Assembly: GCF_000420385.1 (NCBI RefSeq)
Contig: NZ_ATUV01000001.1
Location: 310,001 to 374,000 of the forward strand
Reading direction: 5' to 3'
Source of the DNA: Hippea alviniae EP5-r
Lineage (GTDB): Bacteria > Campylobacterota_A > Desulfurellia > Desulfurellales > Hippeaceae
DNA length: 64,000 nt
Position numbers and translations under genes: made by a program. The notes beneath the pieces were generated by a model, which saw only the letters and a program-made list of their open reading frames with translations, did not search any database and was not told the DNA's origin. Within the stretch, counting starts at the first letter, position 1, and every line of letters starts with the position of its first letter. This document shows, piece by piece, positions 25,021 through 34,557 of the stretch.

Positions 25021-25497
25021 ATGAAAATCCTATATGTAGATGTGTCAAAGTGCACAGGATGTAGGGCTTGTGAATACGCTTGCTCTTTTGCTCATGATGG
25101 TTTGTTTAATCCCTTGAACTCAAGGATTCACATTAGCGAGTTTTTGGACGATTTTGTCTTTGTTCCTGCGATGTGCACCCAGTGTGAAGATGCTTACTGT
25201 GTAAAGGTTTGTCCTACGGGTGCTTTAAGTAAAAACGAAGAGACGGGCGTTGTTGAGCTTGATTATAACAAGTGCATAGGCTGTAAACAGTGCACCATTG
25301 CCTGTCCGTGGGGCAATATAAAGCTTGATGTTGAAGCAAAAAGAATAATCAAATGTGATTACTGTGGCGGAGGCCCAGAATGCGTGAAGGTTTGTCATGC
25401 TTCTGCTTTGCAGTTTGTTGAAGTGGAAGATGCTGTTTTAGATAAACAGCATAGGAGTGCCATTTATTATAAAGATATAGCCCAGCAGGGGGTGTGA
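25021..25497 (+). CDS. aldehyde oxidoreductase Fe-S subunit (AorA-like, four 4Fe-4S clusters)
   Basis: A 158-residue ferredoxin with 16 cysteines in four clusters of ligands: CTGCRACEYAC, CTQCEDAYCVKVC, CIGCKQCTIAC and CDYCGGGPECVKVC. This matches the small electron-transfer subunit of HycB/AorA type. It directly precedes the tungsten oxidoreductase gene (1-base gap) and would carry its electrons to the FAD subunit encoded next. The start follows AGGAGG. Confidence 0.92.
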   Translation: MKILYVDVSKCTGCRACEYACSFAHDGLFNPLNSRIHISEFLDDFVFVPAMCTQCEDAYCVKVCPTGALSKNEETGVVELDYNKCIGCKQCTIACPWGNIKLDVEAKRIIKCDYCGGGPECVKVCHASALQFVEVEDAVLDKQHRSAIYYKDIAQQGV

Positions 25498-25498
25498 T

Positions 25499-27313
25499 AT
25501 GTTAAAGGGTGGTTATGTTGGCAGGATATTAAGGGTTAATTTGAGCGAGAACAAGATAAGTGTTGAAGATATAAACGAAAAGTGGGCTGAAGATTTTATC
25601 GGCGGCAGAGGGTATGCAACAAGAATGCTGCTTGATGAGATAGACCCAAAAATAGACCCTTTAAGTGAAGAAAATAAAATTATCATAGCGACTGGTCCTT
25701 TGGGTTCAACCTATGCACCATCATCCGGAAGGGTTATGGTTATAACAAAAGGTGCATTGAATGGAGCTATAGCCTGTTCTAACTCTGGCGGTCATTTTGG
25801 GCCTGAGCTCAAAAGGGCAGGGTATGATTTCTTAGTAATTGAAGGAAAAGCCGAAAAACCCGTTTATTTATGGATTTATAAGGGCAAGGTTGAAATAAGA
25901 GATGCATCTATGCTTGTTGGTAAGAATACCAAAGAGACGGATAAGATTTTGAAGAGATTAACGCATCCAGAAGCTGGGACATTCCAGATAGGTCCAGCAG
26001 GAGAAAAGCTCTCTCTAATAGCCAATGCGACATTTGATGGACATAGAATGGCAGGAAGAACGGGTGTTGGCGCTGTTTTTGGAAGTAAGAATCTAAAGGC
26101 TATAGCGGCGAAAGGAAACTTAAGCATTGCTGTTGCGGATAGAGAGAGATTTGCTAAGGCTGTATATAACGCAAGGGATATGCTTTCAAAGGATGCATTC
26201 ACCGGCAAAGGAGCTGCAAAGTATGGAACGGCTGTTTTGGTTAATGTGATAAATGGCGTTGGTGGTTTACCATCTTACAATGGCCACGATGCCTATTTTG
26301 AAAGAGCCGAGAAAATTAGCGGAGAGACACTTGCAAAGGATAATCTTGTAAGGGCTGAAGGTTGTGATAGCTGTCCTATAGCATGTGGAAGGGTTACAGA
26401 AATAAGAAAAGGTAAGTATAAGGGTAAAAAGGGTGTTGGACCTGAGTATGAGTCTATTTGGGCGCTTGGTGCTGCATGCGGCGTTGACGATTTAGACGCT
26501 GTTGTTATGGCAGGTTATCTGTGTGATGATTATGGATTGGATACTATCTCTGCTGGTGCAACGGTTGCATGTGCTATGGACCTATACGAAGCTGGGTATA
26601 TACCAAAGGATGATGTAGGATTTGAACTCAGATTTGGAGATGCTGACGCACTCGTTAAGGCTATAGAGCTTATGGGTAAGCAGGAAACAGAGTTTGGTAA
26701 GCTTCTTGCAAAAGGCTCTTATAGGCTTGCTGAGTATTATGGACATCCAGAGTTCTCCATGAGCGTTAAGAAGCAGGAATTCCCAGCATACGACCCACGA
26801 GCTATTAAGGGCATAGGCCTTGAGTATGCAACCAGCAACAGAGGAGCCTGCCATGTAAGGGGTTATACAATAGCAGCTGAAGTCTTAGGCAAGATGGATA
26901 AAAATACTTACGAAGGCAAAGCAAAGCTTACAAAGACGCTTCAGGATTTGACAGCTGCGTTAGACTCAACAGGAATCTGCCTATTTACTACTTTTGCGAT
27001 TGCGGGCAAAGAGATTTCAGAGCTGTTTGCTGCTGCCACGGGATTTGAGTGTGATGAGAGCGAGTTTTTGAAGAAAGGCGAAAGAATTTGGAATATAGAG
27101 AGAATATTCAACATCAAAGCCGGTTTTGGAAGGGATGATGATAGACTACCAGAGAGAATGGAGAAAGAGCCAATAAAAAGTGGACCTTCAAAGGGTATGG
27201 TGGCAGATTTGAGTGGTGTGCTTGATGAGTATTACGAACTGAGAGGCTGGGATAAAAACGGCGTCCCAACAAAAGAGAAACTCCAAGAATTAGGCATAGA
27301 GGACTTACTATGA
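25499..27313 (+). CDS. aor: aldehyde:ferredoxin oxidoreductase (tungsten enzyme)
   Basis: The 604-residue protein carries AOR family marks: GGYVGRILRVNLSENKI at the N-terminus, GGRGYATRML, STYAPSSGRVMV, GAIACSNSGGHFGPELK, GRTGVGAVFGSKNLKA and the cluster cysteines in GCDSCPIACGRV, with a further Cys in STGICLF. It oxidises aldehydes to carboxylates (or reduces acids) using a W-bis-pterin and one 4Fe-4S cluster. The exact aldehyde is not predictable. Flanking genes for a four-cluster ferredoxin and an FAD protein give the same subunit set as the AorABC enzyme of Aromatoleum. Confidence 0.93.
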   Translation: MLKGGYVGRILRVNLSENKISVEDINEKWAEDFIGGRGYATRMLLDEIDPKIDPLSEENKIIIATGPLGSTYAPSSGRVMVITKGALNGAIACSNSGGHFGPELKRAGYDFLVIEGKAEKPVYLWIYKGKVEIRDASMLVGKNTKETDKILKRLTHPEAGTFQIGPAGEKLSLIANATFDGHRMAGRTGVGAVFGSKNLKAIAAKGNLSIAVADRERFAKAVYNARDMLSKDAFTGKGAAKYGTAVLVNVINGVGGLPSYNGHDAYFERAEKISGETLAKDNLVRAEGCDSCPIACGRVTEIRKGKYKGKKGVGPEYESIWALGAACGVDDLDAVVMAGYLCDDYGLDTISAGATVACAMDLYEAGYIPKDDVGFELRFGDADALVKAIELMGKQETEFGKLLAKGSYRLAEYYGHPEFSMSVKKQEFPAYDPRAIKGIGLEYATSNRGACHVRGYTIAAEVLGKMDKNTYEGKAKLTKTLQDLTAALDSTGICLFTTFAIAGKEISELFAAATGFECDESEFLKKGERIWNIERIFNIKAGFGRDDDRLPERMEKEPIKSGPSKGMVADLSGVLDEYYELRGWDKNGVPTKEKLQELGIEDLL

Positions 27314-28491
27314 TAGCAATAGTCGGCGGCTCTATAGCCGCCTTTGTTGCTTATAGAACGATAAAAAAGTATCAACCCGATGCCGATGTAAAGGTGTTTT
27401 CAAAAGAGAGTGTGATACCTTACTCAAAAATGCTTCTTCCTTATATACTTACAAGCAATGTTGAAGCCAATATGTTTTACCCAATAGGAGACGACTTGTT
27501 TTTGGAGAAGGAGATTGTTGAGCTTGATGCAGATGAGAAATACATAAAGGATAAGAGTAATTGGAAATATTATTACGACAAGCTCATAATCGCAACGGGT
27601 GCTGATGCCAAAAAACCTTCGTTTGAAGGTGATTACGATGCCGATAAAATTATAACCATAAGGTATTTAAATGACATCTATAAGATTCGGGACTTGATAA
27701 GGCAGGCTTCTTTTAGGCGAGTGGTTATAGTTGGTGCAGGTCTTGTTAGTATGGAGATGGGACATGCTTTGTCCATGGCTGGCTTTGATGTGCGTTTTGT
27801 CGTTGGTTCAAACAGAATCTTATCTCAGATACTCAATAAATCTTCTGCCGATTTTGTTGAGAAAATCATAACGGATAACCACAGGGTTGAGTTTTATAAA
27901 CAGGATGGTATTGAGACAATAAATAGTTATAACGATGGACTTATTGTTAAGTTGAAAAGCTCAAAAGAGATAGAGTGTGATTTTGTTGTTGTTGGTCGTG
28001 GCGTTAGTCCGAATGTCTCATTTTTGAGTGGAGATTTTAGTGATGGCGTGGAAGTTGATGAGTTTTTAAAAACAGGGTTTAGAGATGTCTATGCTGTTGG
28101 AGATGTGGCAAAGAGCTATGATGCTGTGGTTAACAAGAAGATTTCACATGCCATCTGGCCTGTTGCGATAGAAGAAGCAGAAATAGCGGCAAGGAATGTT
28201 TTAGGATTTGATATGACCGAAGAGCCGCAGATAACAAGAAATGTGTTGCCTGTTTTTGGTATGAATATATTTACGGCAGGTGTCTCCAAGCTTGAAGAGT
28301 ATGATGGCATTTTAGAAGATTATAGCGACGGTTTGAGAAGAATTCTGTTCAAAGACGGCATGCTTGATGGTTTTGTGTTTGTTGGCGATGTTTACGACTT
28401 TGGCGAGTATGTGAATATTATGCGAAAAAGAGTTAATATAAAGGGAGTTGAGAAGGCTTTACTGTTCTCTTCTAAAGCGGCGAAACTATGA
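27310..28491 (+). CDS. FAD-dependent oxidoreductase, AorC-like subunit
   Basis: A 393-residue pyridine-nucleotide-disulfide-type flavoprotein (nitrite/rubredoxin reductase fold). The N-terminal FAD motif is IAIVGGSIAAFVAYR, then SKMLLPYILTS, LIIATGADAKKP, the NAD-binding VVIVGAGLVSMEMGHAL and YAVGDVAKSYDA near residue 265. It overlaps aor by 4 bases. In AorABC enzymes this subunit links the Fe-S chain to NAD; that role is inferred from the operon. It overlaps the next gene (LysE) by 4 bases. Confidence 0.88.
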   Translation: MIAIVGGSIAAFVAYRTIKKYQPDADVKVFSKESVIPYSKMLLPYILTSNVEANMFYPIGDDLFLEKEIVELDADEKYIKDKSNWKYYYDKLIIATGADAKKPSFEGDYDADKIITIRYLNDIYKIRDLIRQASFRRVVIVGAGLVSMEMGHALSMAGFDVRFVVGSNRILSQILNKSSADFVEKIITDNHRVEFYKQDGIETINSYNDGLIVKLKSSKEIECDFVVVGRGVSPNVSFLSGDFSDGVEVDEFLKTGFRDVYAVGDVAKSYDAVVNKKISHAIWPVAIEEAEIAARNVLGFDMTEEPQITRNVLPVFGMNIFTAGVSKLEEYDGILEDYSDGLRRILFKDGMLDGFVFVGDVYDFGEYVNIMRKRVNIKGVEKALLFSSKAAKL

Positions 28492-29102
28492 ACATAGAGC
28501 TGTTTCTTATAGGTTTTATTGCAGCCCTAACGCCAGGCCCTGACATTCTGCTTACGATACAGACAACCCTGAACCACTCATTTAAAGAAGGTTTGAAGGT
28601 TGTAAGTGGCATACTTACGGGCAATATCGTGATGATTTTGATACTTCTTGTTGGTTTGTCGTCTGTTGGCAAGAGTGCACCGTTTCAAATGTTTATATCC
28701 CTATTTGGTGGCTTTTACCTGCTATATGTTGCTTTTGAGATTTTTAGGCACAGAAAAGAGCAAGTTAGGGCTGCACAGACTAAGGCGAAAACATTTTACT
28801 TTAAGGGTTTAACCGTGAATCTGTCAAACCCGAAGGCTATTATCTTTTTTAGTGCCATTCTTGCGCCATTCTTAGACAAAGGTTCCCTTGCTTTAAATCT
28901 ATTGAGTCTGTTTTTAGGTATTCTACTTGCATTTTTAACGGCTACATTTTTGACTGAATTTTTCAGGAAAAATCTGCTCAATCCTAAGGTATCGGCTGCC
29001 ATAAACACCATCTCTTCAATTATCTTTTTTCTATTTTCAATTGAATTATTCAGGAATTTTTACAGTATAGCGGCAGATTTTTTTAGTCTCTTAAAGTCTT
29101 AG
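28488..29102 (+). CDS. LysE/RhtB family exporter
   Basis: The 204-residue protein has about six hydrophobic segments and the family motifs ALTPGPDILLTIQTTL, VVSGILTGNIVMI, FGGFYLLYVAFEIF and GLTVNLSNPKAIIFF. LysE/RhtB proteins export amino acids and related compounds. It is the last gene of the aldehyde oxidoreductase operon (4-base overlap), so the exported compound may relate to that metabolism, but substrate is unknown. Its 3' end overlaps the convergent DUF815 gene by 12 bases. Confidence 0.88.
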   Translation: MNIELFLIGFIAALTPGPDILLTIQTTLNHSFKEGLKVVSGILTGNIVMILILLVGLSSVGKSAPFQMFISLFGGFYLLYVAFEIFRHRKEQVRAAQTKAKTFYFKGLTVNLSNPKAIIFFSAILAPFLDKGSLALNLLSLFLGILLAFLTATFLTEFFRKNLLNPKVSAAINTISSIIFFLFSIELFRNFYSIAADFFSLLKS

Positions 29103-29825
29103 AAGTTTTGATATAACAAACTGCTTTGCAACCCTTCCGCTTCTTGCACCTTTTGATATGGCAAATGATAGGGCTTCTTTGTTCCAGTTGGGAAACTTGT
29201 TTAAGCTGTATTGCTTTAGGTAATATTCAACGATTTTTAAATATGTATCTTTGTCTGGCATTCTAAATGAGATTGTGAGTCCAAACCTGGCATAAAGAGA
29301 CATCTGCTCACTTATCTCATCAGCGCTGTATATGGAATCTGTCTTTAGAACTTCATCTTTTATTAGATGTCTTTTGTTTGATGTGGCTATAATCATCGCA
29401 TTTGTTGGTTTCTCTTCTAAACCACCTTCTATTGAAGACTTGAATTTTCTATATTCGTCGTTTTGTTCATCGAAAGAGATATCATCAAAGAACAGTATAA
29501 ACTTAGATGTTTTGTATGCCGAGATGAGCTCGTATATGTCATAGATAAATGTTGCTTCGTCTGTTGGTATCTGGATAATCTTTAATCCTTTTTCTCTGTA
29601 ATGGTTGATTAGTGCCTTTACGACTGATGACTTGCCACAGCCCCTTTCACCCCATAGAAGGACATCTAAGAATGGTTTGTTGGATAAAAATGCTTCTGTG
29701 TTGATTTTGAGCTGCTTAATCTGTGCGTCTATGCCTATTAGATTTTCTAATCTTGCCGTTGAGAAGTTGATTATTGGCTTTATCGTCCTATTTTCAACCC
29801 TAAACGCAAAGCCGTCTGCTATCAT
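29091..29825 (-). CDS. DUF815 family AAA ATPase
   Basis: The 244-residue protein has a Walker A GERGCGKSS at about residues 59-67, a Walker B in FILFFDDISFD, and a sensor-like MIIATSNKRHL, followed by YARFGLTISFR and YLKIVEYYLKQY. This matches the DUF815 family, RuvB/ClpX-like AAA proteins of unknown role. Its start overlaps the LutC-like gene (4 bases), indicating an operon with that gene and gpmA. Confidence 0.85.
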   Translation of the reverse strand: MIADGFAFRVENRTIKPIINFSTARLENLIGIDAQIKQLKINTEAFLSNKPFLDVLLWGERGCGKSSVVKALINHYREKGLKIIQIPTDEATFIYDIYELISAYKTSKFILFFDDISFDEQNDEYRKFKSSIEGGLEEKPTNAMIIATSNKRHLIKDEVLKTDSIYSADEISEQMSLYARFGLTISFRMPDKDTYLKIVEYYLKQYSLNKFPNWNKEALSFAISKGARSGRVAKQFVISKLLRL

Positions 29826-30238
29826 TTTATAACGAAGATAATTTTTTTTGCTCCCTGAACGCCGCTTACAAGCTGCTTTTCTATGTCTGCTGTTTTACTC
29901 TCTGCGCCTATAAAGATGAGATAATCGCTCTGTGGTGTTGCAAGTTTATATGCTTCGAACATGCTGTCTTTTATGTTTTTCTCTTCAATAATGATGTAAA
30001 GGATTTCTATATCTAAAGCCGCAGTTAGTTTATCTTTGTCTGATACATCTATTAATGCATTTGCTTCCTTTGAGTTTGCAGAAATAGCCTTTATAACGCC
30101 TATTTCGTTGTTTTTGAAATAATCTTCATCTTTGTATCCATTGTCTTTTAGTATGCTTTCTATCTCTTTAAAGCCCACAACTTCTATACCGTTTAGATGA
30201 GCCTTTTCTATGAACTCTTCTAAATTACTACTCTTCAT
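29822..30238 (-). CDS. short LUD-domain (LutC-like) protein
   Basis: At 138 residues it is shorter than LutC (about 210-240). The C-terminal half reads like the LUD domain: a SDYLIFIGAESKTADIEKQL segment followed by GVQGAKKIIFVIK, matching the SxTADIE..LVxGVHGPK pattern. The N-terminal half lacks the usual GxxxADAxxxETGT stretch. LUD proteins take part in lactate utilization or related oxidations, but this reduced version has no clear role. It overlaps gpmA by 11 bases and the DUF815 gene by 4. Confidence 0.6.
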   Translation of the reverse strand: MKSSNLEEFIEKAHLNGIEVVGFKEIESILKDNGYKDEDYFKNNEIGVIKAISANSKEANALIDVSDKDKLTAALDIEILYIIIEEKNIKDSMFEAYKLATPQSDYLIFIGAESKTADIEKQLVSGVQGAKKIIFVIK

Positions 30239-30905
30239 CTTCTAACTTCTTTATGAATTTTGTTTCTTTATATTCATAAAACAGTGGTTTTCCCGTTGGT
30301 ATCTCAAATTTTGGTATATCTTCATCTGATATATTTTCAAGGTATTTGACAATTGCCCTTAGGCTGTTTCCATGCGCACTGATTAGGATATTTTTGCCTT
30401 CTTTTAGTTTTGGTATTATTGTGCTTTCGAAGAATGGTATTGTTCTGTGATAATTGTCTTTCAAAGACTCACCACCCGGTGGATTTATGTCATAGCTTCT
30501 TCTCCACTTGTGGACTGTATCTGCTCCGTATTTTTCTGCTGTTTCTTGTTTGTTTAATCCTTGCAGGTCGCCATAATATCTTTCGTTTAGCGCTTCCGTC
30601 TCATAGACGGGTAAGACATTTATAGTATCAGGCATATTTGCCCACTCTTTCATTCTGCCTTCTGAATGCTGAATTATTGGAACTTTGCCACAGTTGTTTA
30701 CAGATAGTGCTATCATTGCCGTCTGGATTGACCTTATCAGTGCAGATGTATAGACTTCGTCAAAGCATATGTCTTTGAGCTTTTCTCCTGCTTTTAGTGC
30801 TTCATCGATGCCTTCTTTTGCGAGTGGGACATCCACCCAGCCTGTAAAGAGATTGAGCTTGTTCCACATCGACTTGCCGTGTCTTAAAAGAACCAATAAA
30901 GCCAT
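30228..30905 (-). CDS. gpmA: 2,3-bisphosphoglycerate-dependent phosphoglycerate mutase
   Basis: A 225-residue histidine phosphatase fold enzyme with LLRHGKSMWNKLNLFTGWVDVPL, the phospho-His region, ALNERYYGDLQGLNKQETAEKYG, WRRSYDINPPGGESL and ISAHGNSLRAIVKYL. It interconverts 3- and 2-phosphoglycerate in glycolysis/gluconeogenesis. The ATG has an AAGGAGAG site. tRNA-Thr lies just upstream in the same direction and may share its promoter. Confidence 0.96.
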   Translation of the reverse strand: MALLVLLRHGKSMWNKLNLFTGWVDVPLAKEGIDEALKAGEKLKDICFDEVYTSALIRSIQTAMIALSVNNCGKVPIIQHSEGRMKEWANMPDTINVLPVYETEALNERYYGDLQGLNKQETAEKYGADTVHKWRRSYDINPPGGESLKDNYHRTIPFFESTIIPKLKEGKNILISAHGNSLRAIVKYLENISDEDIPKFEIPTGKPLFYEYKETKFIKKLEDEE

Positions 30906-30975
30906 CTTCTCTCTCCTTTTTCTCGTTTTACAGGTTGCTTTAGCTTGCGGCAGGGTTTATAATACAAAAATAAAA

Positions 30976-31051
30976 TGGAGCCAGCGATAGGACTCGAACC
31001 TACGACCTGCTGATTACGAATCAGCTGCTCTACCACCTGAGCTACGCTGGC
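30976..31051 (-). tRNA. tRNA-Thr (anticodon CGT)
   Basis: A 76-base cloverleaf on the minus strand: acceptor GCCAGCG pairs with CGCTGGC, anticodon stem GCTGA/TCAGC with loop TTCGTAA (anticodon CGT), T arm GTAGG-TTCGAGT-CCTAT, encoded CCA. It reads ACG threonine codons. Confidence 0.96.
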
Positions 31052-31062
31052 ACCGTTTAAGG

Positions 31063-31090
31063 ATTTTAGTGAAAAGGTTTTGTTTGTCAA
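31063..31090 (-). promoter_or_regulatory. σ70-type promoter of tRNA-Thr (and possibly gpmA)
   Basis: Minus-strand TTGACA (31085-31090) and TAAAAT (31063-31068) are 16 bases apart, 12 bases ahead of the tRNA. Confidence 0.8.
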
Positions 31091-31147
31091 GTGTGTTGAA
31101 AAAGTAAGCGTAATATTGTATAAGTTGCTCACTTTTGGAGGAGAAAA

Positions 31148-32446
31148 ATGAGAGGGATAAAAAACATTTATGTGGTTGGAAGGAAAAATCCTGATTTAGA
31201 CAGCGTTGCCAGTGCCGTTGCTTATGCAGAGCTTAAGAATACCTTAGATGCAGAAACAAACTATGTGGCGACTGTTTGCGGCGGGATAGACGAGACAACG
31301 CAGAAAGTTTTTGGTTATTACAACATCCCTTTCCCTAAGTATATAGCTGATTTGAGTCTTCGTGTTGAAGATGTTATGACACAGAACACAATAACGGTTA
31401 GAAGGGACGAGCCGGTTACTGAGATATTTAGGCTAATGTTGAAAAACGACTTAAGGGTTGTGCCCGTCGTTAAGGAGAATGGTGAGTTTGTTGGCTATTT
31501 TGGTATGATAGATATAGCAAAAAAGAGTATTTCGTCGGTTATGCCGGATATATTCAGGAAGATAAAGACAAGTATCTCTATAATAAAAAGGGCTGTTGAT
31601 GGCGAGACGATAGTTGAAACAGAAAGAGAAGATGATGAATTTATAGCAACGATTATTATGGGTGTTGTCGATAGAGAAGGTTTGATGAACATAATTGAAA
31701 GGATTGAGCCGGAAAGCGTTATAATGGTTGTAGGAAATAGAGAAGATTTACAAAGAGCTGCAATCGAAGTTGGTGTTAGGTGTATAGTTATCTCTCACGG
31801 ATACGACATAAGTGATGAGTTGAAGAAATTAGCAGAAGAAAACGGTGTTGCTGTTATATCGTCAGAATATGACGCGTTTGCGACGGTTGGTTTGATAGAA
31901 TGGGGTATTCCTGTCGAGAGTGTTTGTGAGAAGAGTGAAACTATGGTTAACCCTTTGGATTTGATTAAAGATATAAAGGAAGTAGTTTATACTTCAAATA
32001 ATAGAGCTGTTGTCGTTGTTGATACAAAGAAAAGGGTTAAAGGCATCATAACAAGAACAGATATTATAAAATACGACAGAAGAAATGTAATCTTAATAGA
32101 CCACTCTTCAAGTATAGATGCACCAGATGGAATATTTGAGTGCAATATTCTTGAGATTATAGACCATCATAGATTAGGTGATATCCAGACTGGTTTTAGA
32201 ACAAGATACAGAATAGAGCCGTGGGGGGCAACAGCATCAATAATAGTTGATGAGTTTAAGAAAAATCGTATAAAACCATCAAAGACATCGTCTCTATTGC
32301 TTGCTGCTGGTATAATAGTAAATACTAAGTTTCTGACAGAAAATGTGGTTGATGAAGATATGGAGAGCCTTGAGTGGATATGTTCTGTATGGGAGATGAA
32401 CTCGTCAGACCTTTCAGAAGAGCTTAAAAGAGTAATAAATTCTTAA
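31148..32446 (+). CDS. CBS-DRTGG family II pyrophosphatase-like protein, likely catalytically degenerate
   Basis: The 432-residue protein has the layout of nucleotide-regulated family II pyrophosphatases: an N-terminal DHH segment (VVGRKNPDLDS), a CBS domain, a DRTGG-like domain, a second CBS (VKGIITRTDIIKYD), then the rest of the DHH domain (LIDHSSSIDAPDG, EIIDHHRLGD). Two Mn ligands appear lost: the His of GHxNPDxD is Arg12 and the Asp of the SAIISDS strand is Asn392 (GIIVNTKF). The protein also stops after the DHH domain, lacking the DHHA2 domain of about 120 residues. It may be a nucleotide sensor rather than a hydrolase. hppA follows by 18 bases. Confidence 0.8.
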   Translation: MRGIKNIYVVGRKNPDLDSVASAVAYAELKNTLDAETNYVATVCGGIDETTQKVFGYYNIPFPKYIADLSLRVEDVMTQNTITVRRDEPVTEIFRLMLKNDLRVVPVVKENGEFVGYFGMIDIAKKSISSVMPDIFRKIKTSISIIKRAVDGETIVETEREDDEFIATIIMGVVDREGLMNIIERIEPESVIMVVGNREDLQRAAIEVGVRCIVISHGYDISDELKKLAEENGVAVISSEYDAFATVGLIEWGIPVESVCEKSETMVNPLDLIKDIKEVVYTSNNRAVVVVDTKKRVKGIITRTDIIKYDRRNVILIDHSSSIDAPDGIFECNILEIIDHHRLGDIQTGFRTRYRIEPWGATASIIVDEFKKNRIKPSKTSSLLLAAGIIVNTKFLTENVVDEDMESLEWICSVWEMNSSDLSEELKRVINS

Positions 32447-32464
32447 AGGGGTAGGAGGTATTCT

Positions 32465-34531
32465 ATGGTAAACGCAACAACAGCTTTGTATCTTACATTC
32501 ATTGCGTCGTTTTTGTCGATTGGTTATGCATTATTTGCAGCGTATTATGTCCTTTCAAAGGAAGATGGCAACGAAAGAATGAAGGAGATTGCCAAAGCCA
32601 TTCAAGAAGGTGCAGGGGCTTTCTTGGCGAGAGAGTATAAGAGTATAGCAATAGTTGCCATCGTTATATTCGCCATTTTGTGGGCTTTGGGTGCAAAGAG
32701 TGAGCATTTTGGACTTTTGACGGCTTTGGGATATTTGACGGGTGCAATTCTTTCTGGTCTTGCAGGTTATATCGGTATGTTTGTTGCCGTTAGAACGAAT
32801 GTTAAGACAGCCCAGATGGCTAAAAACGGTCTTGCAAGAGCTTTAGATTTGGCATTCAAAGGTGGTTCTGTTACGGGATTCCTTGTGACGGGCTTTGGTC
32901 TTCTTGCTATTTCTGGTTTCTATTATGTTTCTGTGTACATCTTTAAACAGCCTGTTGAGCATACGATTAAAGCTTTGATAGGTCTTGCATTCGGTACAAG
33001 CTTAATCAGTGTTTTTGCTCGTCTTGGTGGTGGAATTTACACTAAAGCCGCAGATGTCGGTGCTGACCTTGTGGGTAAGGTTGAAGCTGGAATTCCTGAA
33101 GACGACCCGAGAAACCCAGCGGTTATAGCTGACAATGTGGGTGATAATGTTGGTGACTGTGCTGGAATGGCTGCTGATGTTTTTGAAACATTCACTGTTA
33201 CGACTGTTGCAGCAATGGTTTTGGGCCATACACTGTTTGACAAACCTGGTTCAATTGGGATAGCTGCAATGTTCCCGCTTCTGATTGGCGCTATCGCTTC
33301 TGTCTCTGCAATTGTTGGAGCGTTTTTTGTAAGGCTTGGCAGGTCAAACAATATTATGGGTGCTTTCTATAAAGGTATGTTTGTTACAGCTATAATTGCT
33401 CTTGTTATCATATACTTTGCATCTCAAAAGTTCTTTGGCACACCGATTAAGTATTCCTGGGGCGAAGTAACGGCAAATGGCGTATTCTTCTCATCTTTAA
33501 TAGGTATGGCTATAACGGGTCTGTTGATGTTTATAACAGAGTTTTACACTTCTTATGAGTATCCACCTGTTAAATCCATAGCTAAAGCTTCTGTTACAGG
33601 TCATGCAACAAACATTATTCAGGGTATGGCTGTAATGCTCAAAGCTCCTGCTTTGCCAGCAATTGTTATTGCTCTGGGCATGTTCTTCTCATACAAACTT
33701 GCCGGTCTTTACGGTATAGCAATTGCTGCAGCAGCTATGTTATCATTGACAGGAATGGTAATCTCTATCGACTCATACGGTCCTATTACAGATAACGCTG
33801 GTGGAATTGCAGAAATGGCAGAGCTCGATGAGACTGTAAGGGCTGTTACCGACCCATTAGATGCTGTTGGAAATACAACAAAAGCCGTTACAAAGGGATT
33901 TGCTATAGGTTCTGCTGCTTTGGCTGCTTTAGTTCTGTTTGCTGAATATACTCGCTCCATCGGTGCAGGTTCTCACTCCTTTGACTTAAGCAATCCGCTT
34001 GTTCTCGTTGGACTGCTTCTTGGTGGCCTTTTGCCATTCTATTTTGGCGCTATGAGTATGGAAGCTGTCGGTGTTGCAGGCGGAATGATGGTTGAAGAAG
34101 TTAGAAGACAGTTTAGAGAGATAAAAGGCATATTGGAAGGAAAGGCAAAGCCAGATTATGCGGCTTGCGTTGATATTGTTACAAGGGAGTCCTTGAAAAA
34201 GATGATAGCACCGGGTCTGATACCTGTTTTAGGCCCGATTATTGTTTATGCTCTGTTTGGTAAGATTGCACTTGGCGCACTCTCTATGGGTTCGATTATA
34301 ACGGGATTCTTCCTTGCAGTTGCAATGACAAGCGGCGGTGGTGCATGGGATAATGCCAAAAAATACATAGAAGATGGTAATTTCGGTGGTAAAGGTAGCG
34401 AAGCTCATAAGGCTGCAGTAACAGGTGATACGGTTGGAGACCCACTGAAGGATACGGCTGGTCCTGCTATTAACCCGATGATTAAGATTATAAACATAAT
34501 CGCTATTTTGATAGTTCTGACAAGCTTCTAA
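32465..34531 (+). CDS. hppA: membrane-bound proton-pumping pyrophosphatase, K+-independent type
   Basis: A 688-residue protein with about 16 membrane helices. The pyrophosphate site motifs are [39 protein letters not shown] and the C-terminal [12 protein letters not shown]. It couples PPi hydrolysis to cation translocation. The determinant of K+ dependence reads [10 protein letters not shown] with Lys473 where K+-dependent (including Na+-pumping) enzymes have Ala, so it is predicted to be a K+-independent H+ pump. It has a strong AGGAGGT site and forms a two-gene unit with the pyrophosphatase-like gene; a terminator follows. Confidence 0.96.
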   Translation: MVNATTALYLTFIASFLSIGYALFAAYYVLSKEDGNERMKEIAKAIQEGAGAFLAREYKSIAIVAIVIFAILWALGAKSEHFGLLTALGYLTGAILSGLAGYIGMFVAVRTNVKTAQMAKNGLARALDLAFKGGSVTGFLVTGFGLLAISGFYYVSVYIFKQPVEHTIKALIGLAFGTSLISVFARLGGGIYTKAADVGADLVGKVEAGIPEDDPRNPAVIADNVGDNVGDCAGMAADVFETFTVTTVAAMVLGHTLFDKPGSIGIAAMFPLLIGAIASVSAIVGAFFVRLGRSNNIMGAFYKGMFVTAIIALVIIYFASQKFFGTPIKYSWGEVTANGVFFSSLIGMAITGLLMFITEFYTSYEYPPVKSIAKASVTGHATNIIQGMAVMLKAPALPAIVIALGMFFSYKLAGLYGIAIAAAAMLSLTGMVISIDSYGPITDNAGGIAEMAELDETVRAVTDPLDAVGNTTKAVTKGFAIGSAALAALVLFAEYTRSIGAGSHSFDLSNPLVLVGLLLGGLLPFYFGAMSMEAVGVAGGMMVEEVRRQFREIKGILEGKAKPDYAACVDIVTRESLKKMIAPGLIPVLGPIIVYALFGKIALGALSMGSIITGFFLAVAMTSGGGAWDNAKKYIEDGNFGGKGSEAHKAAVTGDTVGDPLKDTAGPAINPMIKIINIIAILIVLTSF

Positions 34532-34537
34532 AAAGAG

Positions 34538-34557
34538 TAGGGGGGTTGTCCCCCTTT
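34538..34557 (+). terminator. intrinsic terminator after hppA
   Basis: GGGGG and CCCCC form a stem around TTGT, preceded by A-rich sequence and followed by TTTCTGTTTT. It lies about 7 bases after the hppA stop. Confidence 0.7.
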
